This document shows, in pieces, positions 16,523 through 24,624 of a stretch of DNA of 50,950 bases (the first letter of the stretch is position 1; each line of letters begins with the position of its first letter). This stretch comes from Sedimentibacter sp. (GTDB lineage Bacteria > Bacillota > Clostridia > Tissierellales > Sedimentibacteraceae): positions 1-50,950 of the forward strand of contig JAHDLA010000033.1 in NCBI GenBank assembly GCA_018436705.1, read 5' to 3'. Made by a program: the position numbers and the translations under genes. The notes beneath the pieces were generated by a model. The model did not search any database, had not been told where the DNA came from, and saw only the letters and a program-made list of their open reading frames with translations.

Positions 16523-17236
16523 ATGGATATAAAAGCGTATAAAAAGGGCTTTGAGCACTCATATACATTTGGTATGTTTCCAACCGTTGAACTGATAAAA
16601 TTCCGGCCTGAAGCAGTTGTAAAGGTACTGGTCAGTTCCAATTATAAATCGGAATCGGATGCCGATATTTTTGAAATTTGCAGAAGGAACGGCGTAAAGA
16701 CAGAAGTTGCGGATAAAGCTATAAGACGAATAAGTGACAAGGAAAATAATTTTGTTGTTGGTGTGTTTTCCAAATACCAATGCCGGCTGAATTTAGAAGC
16801 TTCGCATGTAGTTCTGGTTAATCCGGGAAATATGGGAAACATGGGAACAATTATACGAACGCTGACTGGTTTTGGATTGAGCAACCTGGCAGTTATAAGT
16901 CCCGGCGTGGACATATTTGATCCAAAAGTGGTCAGGGCTTCGATGGGTTCTCTGTTTAGGATAAATTTTAAATATTTTGATAGTTTTGATGAATATAAAG
17001 ATGCGTATAATAATAGAAGAATTTATACATTTATGTTGGACGGAGCAAAAACACTAAAGGATATCAAGCATGATGAAAACGAGCTGTTTTCTCTTGTTTT
17101 TGGAAATGAATCCACAGGACTGGATTCAAACTTTTCTTCTGCAGGTACAAGTGTATTTATAAAGCATACCGATAGGATAGACTCCCTTAACCTAACCATA
17201 GCTGCCGGAATTGCAATGTACCATTTTTGCAGTTAG
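16523..17236 (+). CDS. TrmH/SpoU family RNA 2'-O-methyltransferase
   Basis: An S-adenosylmethionine-dependent ribose methylase with the SPOUT trefoil knot; the target (tRNA or rRNA) is unknown. It has 237 residues. The three family motifs are present: motif 1 NMGNMGTIIRT (catalytic Arg), motif 2 LVFGNESTGL, motif 3 SLNLTIAAGIAMY. An N-terminal RNA-binding substrate domain of about 85 residues precedes them. It is translated from AAGGAG at the end of the M42-AEC transcript. No clear terminator follows. Confidence 0.88.
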   Translation: MDIKAYKKGFEHSYTFGMFPTVELIKFRPEAVVKVLVSSNYKSESDADIFEICRRNGVKTEVADKAIRRISDKENNFVVGVFSKYQCRLNLEASHVVLVNPGNMGNMGTIIRTLTGFGLSNLAVISPGVDIFDPKVVRASMGSLFRINFKYFDSFDEYKDAYNNRRIYTFMLDGAKTLKDIKHDENELFSLVFGNESTGLDSNFSSAGTSVFIKHTDRIDSLNLTIAAGIAMYHFCS

Positions 17237-17361
17237 TTATTGTAAAAAAATTCATTGGCTTCAATAAAAAGGATAAATAATTATTTGCTAAATGTAAATA
17301 ATATATCTGAGACAGCAAATTGTAATAACTGTTTTAATATGTTGATTGAAGGTGATCGATC

Positions 17362-17754
17362 ATTAGGAACAATAATAGTAAAAATTCAAATACCGATTCA
17401 TTGTTATTGAATTGGGAAGAACAGTCAAAATTAGACAGCCAACAAAACTTAAGGGAGCAGATGAAGCGAATGAATAATAATTTCCAAAATAAGAATGAAA
17501 ACAACAGATTTGAAAACAAGAACAACAATAATTTTGAAAACAAGAATAATAACAAAGACAACAACAGATTTGAAAACAAGAATAACAACAATAGGTTTGA
17601 AAACAAAAATAACAACAGGTTAAACAATCGTGAAAACAATAGATTTGATAACCGCGAAAACAACAATCAAAACAACAATCAAAATAATAACAATCAAAAT
17701 AACCAGAAAAACAATCAAAACAGAAACAATAACAACAATAATAACTTTAGATAA
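17362..17754 (+). CDS. Asn-rich low-complexity protein, probable ATT start
   Basis: A hypothetical protein of about 130 residues. Its first 45 residues contain LLLNWEEQSKLDSQQNL and are ordinary. From about residue 50 to the end it is almost only Asn, Lys, Arg, Phe, Glu and Gln, with repeats of NNRFENKN and later NNQNN. No ATG lies in frame. The best ribosome site, AAGGTGAT (17349-17356), is seven bases before an ATT codon at 17362 and just after a stop. TTG at 17401 is the alternative start but has no ribosome site. The coding strand is purine-rich (GAAAACAAG units). It could be a spore-coat-type or surface protein. A strong terminator follows. Confidence 0.5.
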   Translation: MRNNNSKNSNTDSLLLNWEEQSKLDSQQNLREQMKRMNNNFQNKNENNRFENKNNNNFENKNNNKDNNRFENKNNNNRFENKNNNRLNNRENNRFDNRENNNQNNNQNNNNQNNQKNNQNRNNNNNNNFR

Positions 17755-17760
17755 CACTAA

Positions 17761-17800
17761 AAATAAGAATGGTAACTTAAATTGCCATTCTTATTTTTTT
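17761..17800. terminator. Bidirectional terminator
   Basis: A 15-bp stem AAATAAGAATGGTAA / TTGCCATTCTTATTT with a 6-nt loop and a T7 tail. It lies between the Asn-rich gene and the convergent flavodoxin gene. Confidence 0.9.
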
Positions 17801-18279
17801 GATGGTAATATATCACTTGCCATTGTCTGTATGCTTTCGTAATCTATTTCTGTGTATTCTCGGTTTTCCATTTTGAAATTTTTTTGAACAGTTTTTATAA
17901 TTAATTGATCAAACAGTTTATGCGGCTTAACTCTTAATTTTCCTCCAAAGCATTGGATTGATATAGATTTATCCAATAGCTTTTTTGGAAAATTATGAAG
18001 CAGGTATTGATTGGCTTTTTCCGGGAAACCGCAGCACAAATATATGGCAGTGTCCTTTTCCATAAGCAATTCTAAGTTGTTTCTGATAAAATTTACTACT
18101 GAAGAATGTATGTTGTTAAATCTTATACAGCTTCCTATTATGATGGTATCATAACTGGAAATGTCCGGACTTTCTTTAGTTAAATTTACTACATGAGAAC
18201 CAGGAAGCTTTTCAGACAGCAACTTCGTGCATTCCGCAGTGGTACTGTTATTGCCTGCATATGTTATTAAAATACTCAT
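17791..18279 (-). CDS. Flavodoxin-domain protein
   Basis: A small cytosolic FMN-binding protein of 162 residues, of the flavodoxin/HemG-like (Flavodoxin_5) type. The phosphate-binding loop is degenerate (TYAGNNSTTAECT). A later DTIIIGSCIRFNNIHSSVVNFI segment matches the usual VVIGSPIY..R..... FI flavin-loop region. The cysteine-rich YLCCGFP segment follows. It could be a redox partner or a protoporphyrinogen-oxidase-like protein; the function is not certain. The ATG at 18279 is chosen because GGAG, within the upstream in-frame ATGGAG, lies seven bases before it. It has its own promoter. Confidence 0.78.
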   Translation of the reverse strand: MSILITYAGNNSTTAECTKLLSEKLPGSHVVNLTKESPDISSYDTIIIGSCIRFNNIHSSVVNFIRNNLELLMEKDTAIYLCCGFPEKANQYLLHNFPKKLLDKSISIQCFGGKLRVKPHKLFDQLIIKTVQKNFKMENREYTEIDYESIQTMASDILPSKK

Positions 18280-18308
18280 TTTATACTCCATATATTAATA
18301 TATATAAA

Positions 18309-18337
18309 ATAATAATGGTTTAATAAATAAAAGTCAA
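18309..18337 (-). promoter_or_regulatory. Promoter of the flavodoxin gene
   Basis: On the minus strand TTGACT (18337-18332), a 17-bp spacer and TATTAT (18314-18309). Confidence 0.7.
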
Positions 18338-18420
18338 GGGGTATATATTGATATAAAATTATCATAAATATGCGAGTGCTAGTTCTCTTGAAAGTAGTTT
18401 TTTTCACGATACAAAAACTG

Positions 18421-18449
18421 TTGACTCTTTAGAATTAAAGTTTTATAAT
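18421..18449 (+). promoter_or_regulatory. Promoter of the glycine cleavage operon
   Basis: TTGACT (18421-18426), a 17-bp spacer and TATAAT (18444-18449), giving a start site about 60 nt upstream of the riboswitch. Confidence 0.8.
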
Positions 18450-18512
18450 ATGGTTAAAGTAACATAATAAAAGTTTATCAATAAGAATAAAAATACGTAA
18501 GTATAATTGTAT

Positions 18513-18620
18513 GAAAAGCTTTGGAGAGACCCCAAAGGGGGAGCCGAAGAAGCAAGTTGCACGTGTCGAGTGCGATGAAACTTTCAGGCAAAAGGATGAA
18601 GCTTGGACAATTCTCTGAAT
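18513..18620 (+). promoter_or_regulatory. Glycine riboswitch (single aptamer)
   Basis: The conserved core of the gcvT-type riboswitch is present in order: GGAGAGACC, then AGCCGAAGAAGCAAG, then TTTCAGGCAAAAGGAT, then TTGGACAATTCTCT. Only one full aptamer is seen, although tandem pairs are common. The flanking bases may form the partial ghost helix known for single-aptamer forms. It lies between the promoter and gcvT, so glycine should control the operon. An intrinsic terminator follows directly, which suggests an ON switch by antitermination. Confidence 0.92.
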
Positions 18621-18630
18621 AACAAAGATT

Positions 18631-18676
18631 AAGACAGAGGTAATGACATTAGTTATTATCGCTGTCTTTTATTTTA
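18631..18676 (+). terminator. Leader terminator (riboswitch expression platform)
   Basis: A long hairpin: AAGACAG (18631-18637) pairs with CTGTCTT (18662-18668), and the inner TAATGAC pairs with GTTATTA. A T-rich tail follows. It sits between the glycine aptamer and gcvT. Confidence 0.8.
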
Positions 18677-18720
18677 GGCATTATTATATGTCAAATGAAT
18701 AATTGAAAAGGAGTGATTTA

Positions 18721-19815
18721 GTGAAAACGACACCATTATATGAAAAACATTTAGAATTAAAGGGCAAAATAATTGACTTTGGCGGTTGGAATCTTCCTGT
18801 GGAATATTCGGGGATAATTTCGGAGCATGAGGCAGTAAGGAGTAAGGCGGGATTGTTTGATGTGTCTCATATGGGAGAGATAACAGTCAAGGGTGAAGAT
18901 GCGGAAAAATACCTGCAAAGGATTGTAACTAATGATATTCCTGCTCTTGAGAACAATCAGATAGCATATACAACAATGTGCTACGAAGATGGTGGAGTAG
19001 TAGATGATTTGCTGGTGTACAAATACAGCAGTACAGATTATTTGCTTGTTGTTAACGCTTCGAACACTGAAAAGGATTATGAGTGGTTGAATAATAATAC
19101 GTTAGGAAATGTGAAAATTAAGAACGTATCGCTTGATTATGCTCAGCTTGCTCTTCAAGGGCCTGAAGCACAAGCAATTTTGCAGAAGCTTGTACAGGAA
19201 AATTTAGATGAAATAGAATTCTATCATTTTAAAAGCGACGTGAATGTTGGTGGAATAAGTGCTTTGGTATCACGAACAGGATATACCGGAGAAGATGGGT
19301 TTGAACTTTATTTTGCTTCTTCCCAAGGGCCTAAGATGTGGGATATGCTTCTTGAGACAGGAAAGGAAAACGGAATAGTTCCGGTGGGACTGGGAGCGAG
19401 GGATACATTGAGATTTGAAGCGGCTCTTCCTTTATACGGTCACGAAATAGATAAAGATGTAACGCCTCTGGAGGCTGGCCTGGGTTTTTGCGTAAAATTA
19501 TCAAAGAATAATTTTATAGGAAGGAATACCTTATCAGAGCAAAAGACATCAGGATTAAAAAGGAAACTTGTGGGATTTGAAATGCTTGGAAGGGGAATTC
19601 CAAGGAACCAATATGAAGTTCACTCAGACGGTAAAAAAATAGGTTACGTAACTACGGGGAGCTATTCACCTACTTTGAAGAAAAATATAGGGCTTGCATT
19701 AGTAGATGTAGAATACGCAAAGGAAAAAACACCTATTGAAATTGTCATAAGAAATAAAAATGTAAAAGCTGAAGTTGTTAAAAAGCCATTTTATACAAAA
19801 AAATATAAAAAATAA
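18721..19815 (+). CDS. gcvT: Glycine cleavage system T protein (aminomethyltransferase)
   Basis: Transfers the methylene group from the aminomethyl-lipoyl arm of H protein to tetrahydrofolate and releases ammonia. It has 364 residues, the normal length. It starts TTPLYEKH and has the FGGWNLPVEYSGIISEHEAVR and GLFDVSHMGE motifs, SRTGYTGEDGFELYF, and GLGARDTLRFEAALPLYGHE with the folate-binding region. The start is GTG at 18721, nine bases after AAAGGAG; the frame is open to a TTG at 18703, but that lies before the ribosome site. It is the first gene of the riboswitch-controlled gcv operon, 28 bp before gcvH. Confidence 0.97.
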   Translation: MKTTPLYEKHLELKGKIIDFGGWNLPVEYSGIISEHEAVRSKAGLFDVSHMGEITVKGEDAEKYLQRIVTNDIPALENNQIAYTTMCYEDGGVVDDLLVYKYSSTDYLLVVNASNTEKDYEWLNNNTLGNVKIKNVSLDYAQLALQGPEAQAILQKLVQENLDEIEFYHFKSDVNVGGISALVSRTGYTGEDGFELYFASSQGPKMWDMLLETGKENGIVPVGLGARDTLRFEAALPLYGHEIDKDVTPLEAGLGFCVKLSKNNFIGRNTLSEQKTSGLKRKLVGFEMLGRGIPRNQYEVHSDGKKIGYVTTGSYSPTLKKNIGLALVDVEYAKEKTPIEIVIRNKNVKAEVVKKPFYTKKYKK

Positions 19816-19843
19816 TGAAAATATAAAAATAATGGAGGGTATT

Positions 19844-20218
19844 ATGAAATTATTAAAGGAACTAAAATATGTAGAATCCCATGAATGGGTGAAAGTAGAA
19901 GGAAGCAAGGCTTATATAGGTATAACAGATTATGCTCAGGATCATTTGGGTGAAGTGGTGTACGCTGAACTTCCTGAAGTTGGTGCAACTGTTGAAAAGG
20001 GAGACCAATTTGTAGTCCTTGAATCAGTAAAGGCTGCATCAGATGTTTATGCTCCACTTTCAGGCACTATAGTTGAAATCAATGAAGAGCTTGCAGACAG
20101 CCCAGAAAAGATAAATGAATCACCGTACGATGCATGGTTTGCTGTTATAGAAATGTCCAATCCGGATGAAGCACAATCTCTGCTTACATCAGAAGACTAC
20201 GAAAAAATATGCGAGTAA
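19844..20218 (+). CDS. gcvH: Glycine cleavage system H protein (lipoyl carrier)
   Basis: The lipoylated shuttle protein that links the P, T and L proteins. It has 124 residues, with the lipoyl-lysine at Lys63 in VVLESVKAASDVYAP. The start ATG at 19844 is preceded by GGAGGG (19834-19839); an upstream in-frame ATG contains that site and is not used. It lies between gcvT and gcvPA in the operon, with gcvPA beginning 10 bp after its stop codon. Confidence 0.97.
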   Translation: MKLLKELKYVESHEWVKVEGSKAYIGITDYAQDHLGEVVYAELPEVGATVEKGDQFVVLESVKAASDVYAPLSGTIVEINEELADSPEKINESPYDAWFAVIEMSNPDEAQSLLTSEDYEKICE

Positions 20219-20228
20219 GGAGGAACGA

Positions 20229-21566
20229 ATGACAAGATATATAGGAAATACTAATAATGACCAAGAGCAGATGCTTAAAGAAATGGGATATGATAGTATC
20301 GAGTCTCTGTTCAAGTCAGTTCCTCAGTCAGTGAAGCTAAAAACAAATCTGGATATTCCAGAGGCAGTATCCGAAATGGAACTTGTTAAGCAAATGAAAT
20401 TATTGGCAAACAAAAACGGTAATCTTGATGACTATATATGCTTTTTAGGTGCAGGTGCCTACGATCATTATATTCCGGCGGTTATAGATCACTTAATTTC
20501 ACGCCAGGAGTTTTATACGGCGTATACTCCATATCAGCCAGAAATAAGTCAGGGGACACTGCAGGCTATTTTTGAATATCAGACGTTGATAAGCGAATTG
20601 ACAGGACTTCCTGTTGCAAATGCTTCATTGTATGATGGTGCTACTGCATTGACAGAGGCAGCAATCATGGCATGCGAAGCTACAAAGAGATCTGAGGTTA
20701 TAATTGCATCAAATGTTCATCCTGAAAGTATAAAAGTACTCAAGACATATGCGCAGTTTAGAGATATTACGGTAACTGCTGTCGGGTATAAAGACGGACA
20801 AATTGATTTGGATGATTTAAAAAATAAAATTAATGAAAATACTGCCGCTGTTATTATGCAGAGCCCTAACTTCTTTGGAATTATTGAAAATATAAAAGAT
20901 ATAGCAGATATAGCTCATGAAAATAAGAGCCTGCTAATAGCCAGTGCTGATCCAATATCGCTGGCATTACTGAAAAGCCCTGGGGAATTGGGAGCTGACA
21001 TAGCTGTAGGAGATGGGCAGTCACTGGGAAATCCACTAAGCTTCGGCGGACCTTACCTAGGATTCATAGCAGTTACAAAAAAACTTATGCGAAAATTGCC
21101 TGGCAGGATTGTAGGAGAGACTGTTGATAAGGATGGGAACAGAGGTTTCGTTCTTACACTGCAGACGAGAGAACAGCACATAAGAAGAGAAAAAGCGACT
21201 TCTAATATTTGTTCAAATCAATCATTAAATGCTTTGACTGCCGCTATTTACCTAACGCTTATGGGAAAAGAAGGATTAAAGGAAGTTGCCAATCTTTGCG
21301 TGCAGAAAGCGCACTATACATATAATGAATTAATTGGAACGGGAAAATTCAGTTCCGTATTTTCTAAGCCATTCTTCAAGGAATTTACGGTAAAGAGTGA
21401 CAAGGATGTAGCAAGCCTAAACAAAGACCTACTAAAATGTAATATTATCGGAGGATATGAATTGTCAAAGGATTATCCAGAACTAAAAGATGGCTGGCTT
21501 GTGGCTGTAACAGAAAAACGTACAAAAAGTGAAATAGATAATTTTATTAGAAAGGCGGCAGAATAA
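20229..21566 (+). CDS. gcvPA: Glycine dehydrogenase (decarboxylating) subunit 1
   Basis: The alpha chain of the two-subunit P protein, which decarboxylates glycine and loads the aminomethyl group on H protein. It has 445 residues, as in other Firmicutes. It starts MTRYIGNT and has the FLGAGAYDHYIPAVIDHL block, YTPYQPEISQGTLQ, ASLYDGATA and QTREQHIRREKATSNICSNQ. This chain lacks the PLP lysine, which is on the partner encoded next. AAGGAGG 5 bases upstream fixes the ATG. It is separated from gcvPB by one base, so translation is probably coupled. Confidence 0.97.
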   Translation: MTRYIGNTNNDQEQMLKEMGYDSIESLFKSVPQSVKLKTNLDIPEAVSEMELVKQMKLLANKNGNLDDYICFLGAGAYDHYIPAVIDHLISRQEFYTAYTPYQPEISQGTLQAIFEYQTLISELTGLPVANASLYDGATALTEAAIMACEATKRSEVIIASNVHPESIKVLKTYAQFRDITVTAVGYKDGQIDLDDLKNKINENTAAVIMQSPNFFGIIENIKDIADIAHENKSLLIASADPISLALLKSPGELGADIAVGDGQSLGNPLSFGGPYLGFIAVTKKLMRKLPGRIVGETVDKDGNRGFVLTLQTREQHIRREKATSNICSNQSLNALTAAIYLTLMGKEGLKEVANLCVQKAHYTYNELIGTGKFSSVFSKPFFKEFTVKSDKDVASLNKDLLKCNIIGGYELSKDYPELKDGWLVAVTEKRTKSEIDNFIRKAAE

Positions 21567-21567
21567 T

Positions 21568-23028
21568 ATGCTAAAACATCAACCGTTGATATTTGAATTA
21601 AGCAAAGAAGGGCGAAAAGCATATTCTCTGCCTGAATGTGATGTTCCTTCTTTAGAAATGGAAGAACTTATTGGAAATGAATATTTAAGAGAAAAATCTC
21701 CTGAACTGCCTGAGGTAAGTGAGCTTGATGCGGTGCGCCATTTTACACAACTTTCACAGAGAAACCATGGTGTGGATACAGGGTTCTATCCTCTTGGAAG
21801 CTGTACAATGAAGTATAATCCAAAGGTAGACGAAGTGGTAGCAAGATTTGACGGATTTTCAAAAATTCATCCATATCAGCCGGAAGAAATTTCACAAGGA
21901 GCTATGCAGGTGATATACGAGCTTGATGGCATGCTTTCAGAAATTTCGGGAATGGATCAATGTACTCTTCAACCTGCTGCAGGAGCTCACGGAGAGCTGA
22001 CAGGCCTTATGATAATAAAGGCATATCACAGAAATAGAGGCGATGAAAAAAGAAATATAATAATTATTCCTGATGCAGCTCATGGAACAAATCCTGCTTC
22101 AGCAGTAGTTGCAGGATTTGAGACAGTTGAAGTTAAGTCGAATGATAAGGGTTTAGTTGATTTAGAATCTCTAAAAGCTGCTATGAGTGATAAAGTGGCA
22201 GGTCTTATGCTTACAAATCCTAATACACTTGGTTTGTTTGATGAAAATATATTGGAGATATCTAAGATAGTGCATGAAGCAGGCGGGCTTATGTACTATG
22301 ACGGAGCCAACGCAAATGCAATCCTTGGCGTTACCAGACCTGGAGATATGGGGTTTGATGTAGTTCATTTTAACATTCACAAAACATTCAGTACACCTCA
22401 TGGCGGAGGAGGGCCTGGCTCTGGACCGGTAGGTGTTAAGGAGCATCTGAGCGCTTTCTTGCCTGTTCCAGTTGTTTCTAAAAAAGAAAATGAGTACGTC
22501 TTTGATTATGACAGGCCGCTTTCAATAGGGAAGGTAAGATCATTCTATGGAAATTTTGGAGTTTATGTGAGAGCATATGCTTATATCAGAGGACAAGGTC
22601 CGGAAGGATTAAGGGCTGTAGCTGAAAATGCAGTTCTCAATGCAAACTATATTGCATCAAAACTCAAAGGAAGATACTACTTGCCAGTTGACAGAGAATG
22701 TATGCACGAATGTGTGTTATCAGGCGATTTGCAGAAAGAACGCGGCGTAACAACTTTGGATATAGCTAAGAGGCTTCTGGATTTCGGATACCATCCGCCT
22801 ACAGTTTATTTTCCACTAATTGTTTCTGAGGCAATGATGATAGAGCCGACAGAATGTGAAACAAAGGAAACATTGGATCAGTTCATAGGTGCTATGATAC
22901 AGATTGCTGACGAAGCAGAAAATAATCCAGACGTAGTAAAAGATGCTCCGCATACAACAGTAGTTTCAAGGCTTAATGAAGCTCAAGCTGCAAGGAAGCC
23001 TGTACTTCGCTATAACAAGCAGGTGTAG
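21568..23028 (+). CDS. gcvPB: Glycine dehydrogenase (decarboxylating) subunit 2
   Basis: The PLP-carrying beta chain of the P protein; 486 residues, normal length. The PLP lysine is Lys272 in FNIHKTFSTPHGGGGPGSGP. Other family blocks are GFYPLGSCTMKYNPK, IHPYQPEE, LQPAAGAHGELTGL and IIPDAAHGTNPASA. It starts one base after gcvPA and ends one base before the lpd start, so the three are tightly linked. The ribosome site is poor (AAAGGCGG), consistent with coupling. Confidence 0.97.
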   Translation: MLKHQPLIFELSKEGRKAYSLPECDVPSLEMEELIGNEYLREKSPELPEVSELDAVRHFTQLSQRNHGVDTGFYPLGSCTMKYNPKVDEVVARFDGFSKIHPYQPEEISQGAMQVIYELDGMLSEISGMDQCTLQPAAGAHGELTGLMIIKAYHRNRGDEKRNIIIIPDAAHGTNPASAVVAGFETVEVKSNDKGLVDLESLKAAMSDKVAGLMLTNPNTLGLFDENILEISKIVHEAGGLMYYDGANANAILGVTRPGDMGFDVVHFNIHKTFSTPHGGGGPGSGPVGVKEHLSAFLPVPVVSKKENEYVFDYDRPLSIGKVRSFYGNFGVYVRAYAYIRGQGPEGLRAVAENAVLNANYIASKLKGRYYLPVDRECMHECVLSGDLQKERGVTTLDIAKRLLDFGYHPPTVYFPLIVSEAMMIEPTECETKETLDQFIGAMIQIADEAENNPDVVKDAPHTTVVSRLNEAQAARKPVLRYNKQV

Positions 23029-23029
23029 A

Positions 23030-24430
23030 ATGAATAGAGATTTGGTTATTATCGGTGGAGGCCCAGGAGGCTATGAAGCGGCTATAAAGGCTGCACAGCT
23101 TGGAGCTAAAGTAACAGTTATAGAAGAGGTCGGACTTGGTGGAACATGCCTGAACAGCGGGTGTATACCGACAAAATCCTTTTATAAGAATGCAGAAACA
23201 GTTAAATCATTAAAGAGCGTTGAAGAGTATGGAATAGCAATGGGAAATTACTCATTTGATATGCCAAAAGCTAAAAAGAGAAAAGACGAAGTTGTCAGCA
23301 AGCTTGTACTAGGTATTGATAAACTTCTGAAAGCAAACGCAATAGAAGTAATAAAAGGAAGAGCTTCATTTAAAGGAAAAAATGTATTAGAAGTAATAAG
23401 TGAAAACAGCGTCGAAGAAGTAACAGCATCAAATATTATTATTGCTACAGGCTCGGTTTCATCATCAGTTCCTGTTCCCGGAATTGATTTGCCAGGCGTT
23501 ATAACAAGTGATGAAATATTAAACTTTGAAGACGTTCCTAAAAGTTTGGGCATATTAGGCGGAGGCGTTGTAGGAGCCGAATTTGCCGGAATATTTGCCG
23601 CTCTGGGATCTCAAGTAACTATAATAGAATTCCTGCCTAAAATATTGTACAGATTGGATGATGAGCTGTCTAAAAAGTTAACTGTTTATATGAAAAAACA
23701 AGGTATAAAAATTTTGACAGGCTCTGCACTGAAAGAAGTGCATAAAGCAGAAGAAGGGCTTAAGCTAACGGTTGATAGCGGAAAGGGAATCTCTGAAGTT
23801 CAGTGTGATTACTTGCTGTCAGCTGCCGGAAGGAAACCTAATATTGATGGATTAAACCTTGAAGCTGCGGGAATAGAATATGACAAAAAAGGAATAAAGG
23901 TTGACGAAAAATATATGACTTCAGCGGAAGGTGTATATGCAATAGGCGATGTAATTGGCGGCACAATGCTTGCGCACATTGCATCGGAAGAAGGAAAGGT
24001 ATGTGTTGAAGGCATATACGAGCATACTTTGCCACAATTAAACTACAATGCAATTCCTTCATGTGTTTTTACATTTCCTGAGGCTGCTTCAGTTGGAATG
24101 ACAGAAGATGAGGCAAAAGAAGCGAATATAGAATATATTATCGGTAAGTCAATGTTTGGAGCTAATGGTAAGGCTTTGGCAATGGGCGAAGGTGAGGGAT
24201 TTGTAAAAGTCATGGCAGAAAAGGACAGCCATAAAATAATTGGAGTTCATATAATGGGCCCTCATGCTAGTGACATAGTTCATGAAGGATCTATGGCAAT
24301 AAAAAATGGACTTAAGGTTGAAGATATTAAAGCAACAGTATTTGCTCATCCCACGTTGTCGGAGGTTTTTTACGAAGCTGTATGCTGCTGCACGGGAGAT
24401 GCAATACATTCAATGCCAAAAAAGAAATGA
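23030..24430 (+). CDS. lpd: Dihydrolipoyl dehydrogenase (L protein)
   Basis: The FAD enzyme that reoxidises the dihydrolipoyl arm of H protein with NAD. It has 466 residues and no added lipoyl domain. The FAD-binding VIIGGGPGGYEAAIKAAQLG is at the N-terminus. The redox disulfide is Cys40/Cys45 in GGTCLNSGCIPTK. The NAD-binding GILGGGVVGAEFAGIFA and the second FAD motif YAIGDV are present. The C-terminal HPTLSE carries the catalytic His-Glu pair. The ATG at 23030 overlaps closely with the gcvPB end; a longer frame from 22976 would overlap gcvPB and is not needed. Its place in the operon marks it as the glycine-cleavage L protein. Confidence 0.96.
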   Translation: MNRDLVIIGGGPGGYEAAIKAAQLGAKVTVIEEVGLGGTCLNSGCIPTKSFYKNAETVKSLKSVEEYGIAMGNYSFDMPKAKKRKDEVVSKLVLGIDKLLKANAIEVIKGRASFKGKNVLEVISENSVEEVTASNIIIATGSVSSSVPVPGIDLPGVITSDEILNFEDVPKSLGILGGGVVGAEFAGIFAALGSQVTIIEFLPKILYRLDDELSKKLTVYMKKQGIKILTGSALKEVHKAEEGLKLTVDSGKGISEVQCDYLLSAAGRKPNIDGLNLEAAGIEYDKKGIKVDEKYMTSAEGVYAIGDVIGGTMLAHIASEEGKVCVEGIYEHTLPQLNYNAIPSCVFTFPEAASVGMTEDEAKEANIEYIIGKSMFGANGKALAMGEGEGFVKVMAEKDSHKIIGVHIMGPHASDIVHEGSMAIKNGLKVEDIKATVFAHPTLSEVFYEAVCCCTGDAIHSMPKKK

Positions 24431-24453
24431 TATACATAAACGATATTTATGTT

Positions 24454-24487
24454 AATAAAAAGCTGGCGACCGCCCGCTTTTTATTAT
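24454..24487 (+). terminator. Terminator of the gcv operon
   Basis: AATAAAAAGC / GCTTTTTATT stem with a GC-rich loop, followed by T residues. Confidence 0.75.
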
Positions 24488-24554
24488 TTCCGTAAAATAT
24501 AGTAATATTTTACTTGGCCTATAAGATTTATATATCTGATCGGCTTTTTATTAA

Positions 24555-24583
24555 TTGACATGAATAAGTTTTTTTGATAATCT
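24555..24583 (+). promoter_or_regulatory. Promoter of guaA
   Basis: TTGACA (24555-24560), a 17-bp spacer and TAATCT (24578-24583). The short leader shows no purine riboswitch. Confidence 0.6.
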
Positions 24584-24624
24584 ATATAAAAAATAAAGGT
24601 CGTTTACCTAAGAGGAGTAAAAGA

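Noticed and set aside
17334..17666. Minus-strand Leu/Phe-rich frame
   Set aside because: It is the complement of the Asn-rich repeat (GAAAACAAG-type units), so the Leu/Phe runs are an artefact.
17480..17750. Short repeats as a CRISPR array
   Set aside because: The repeats are irregular, in frame and without unique spacers of constant length; they encode Asn-rich peptide repeats.
24488..24624. Purine riboswitch before guaA
   Set aside because: The conserved core and paired loops are not present; a plain promoter and a short leader suffice.
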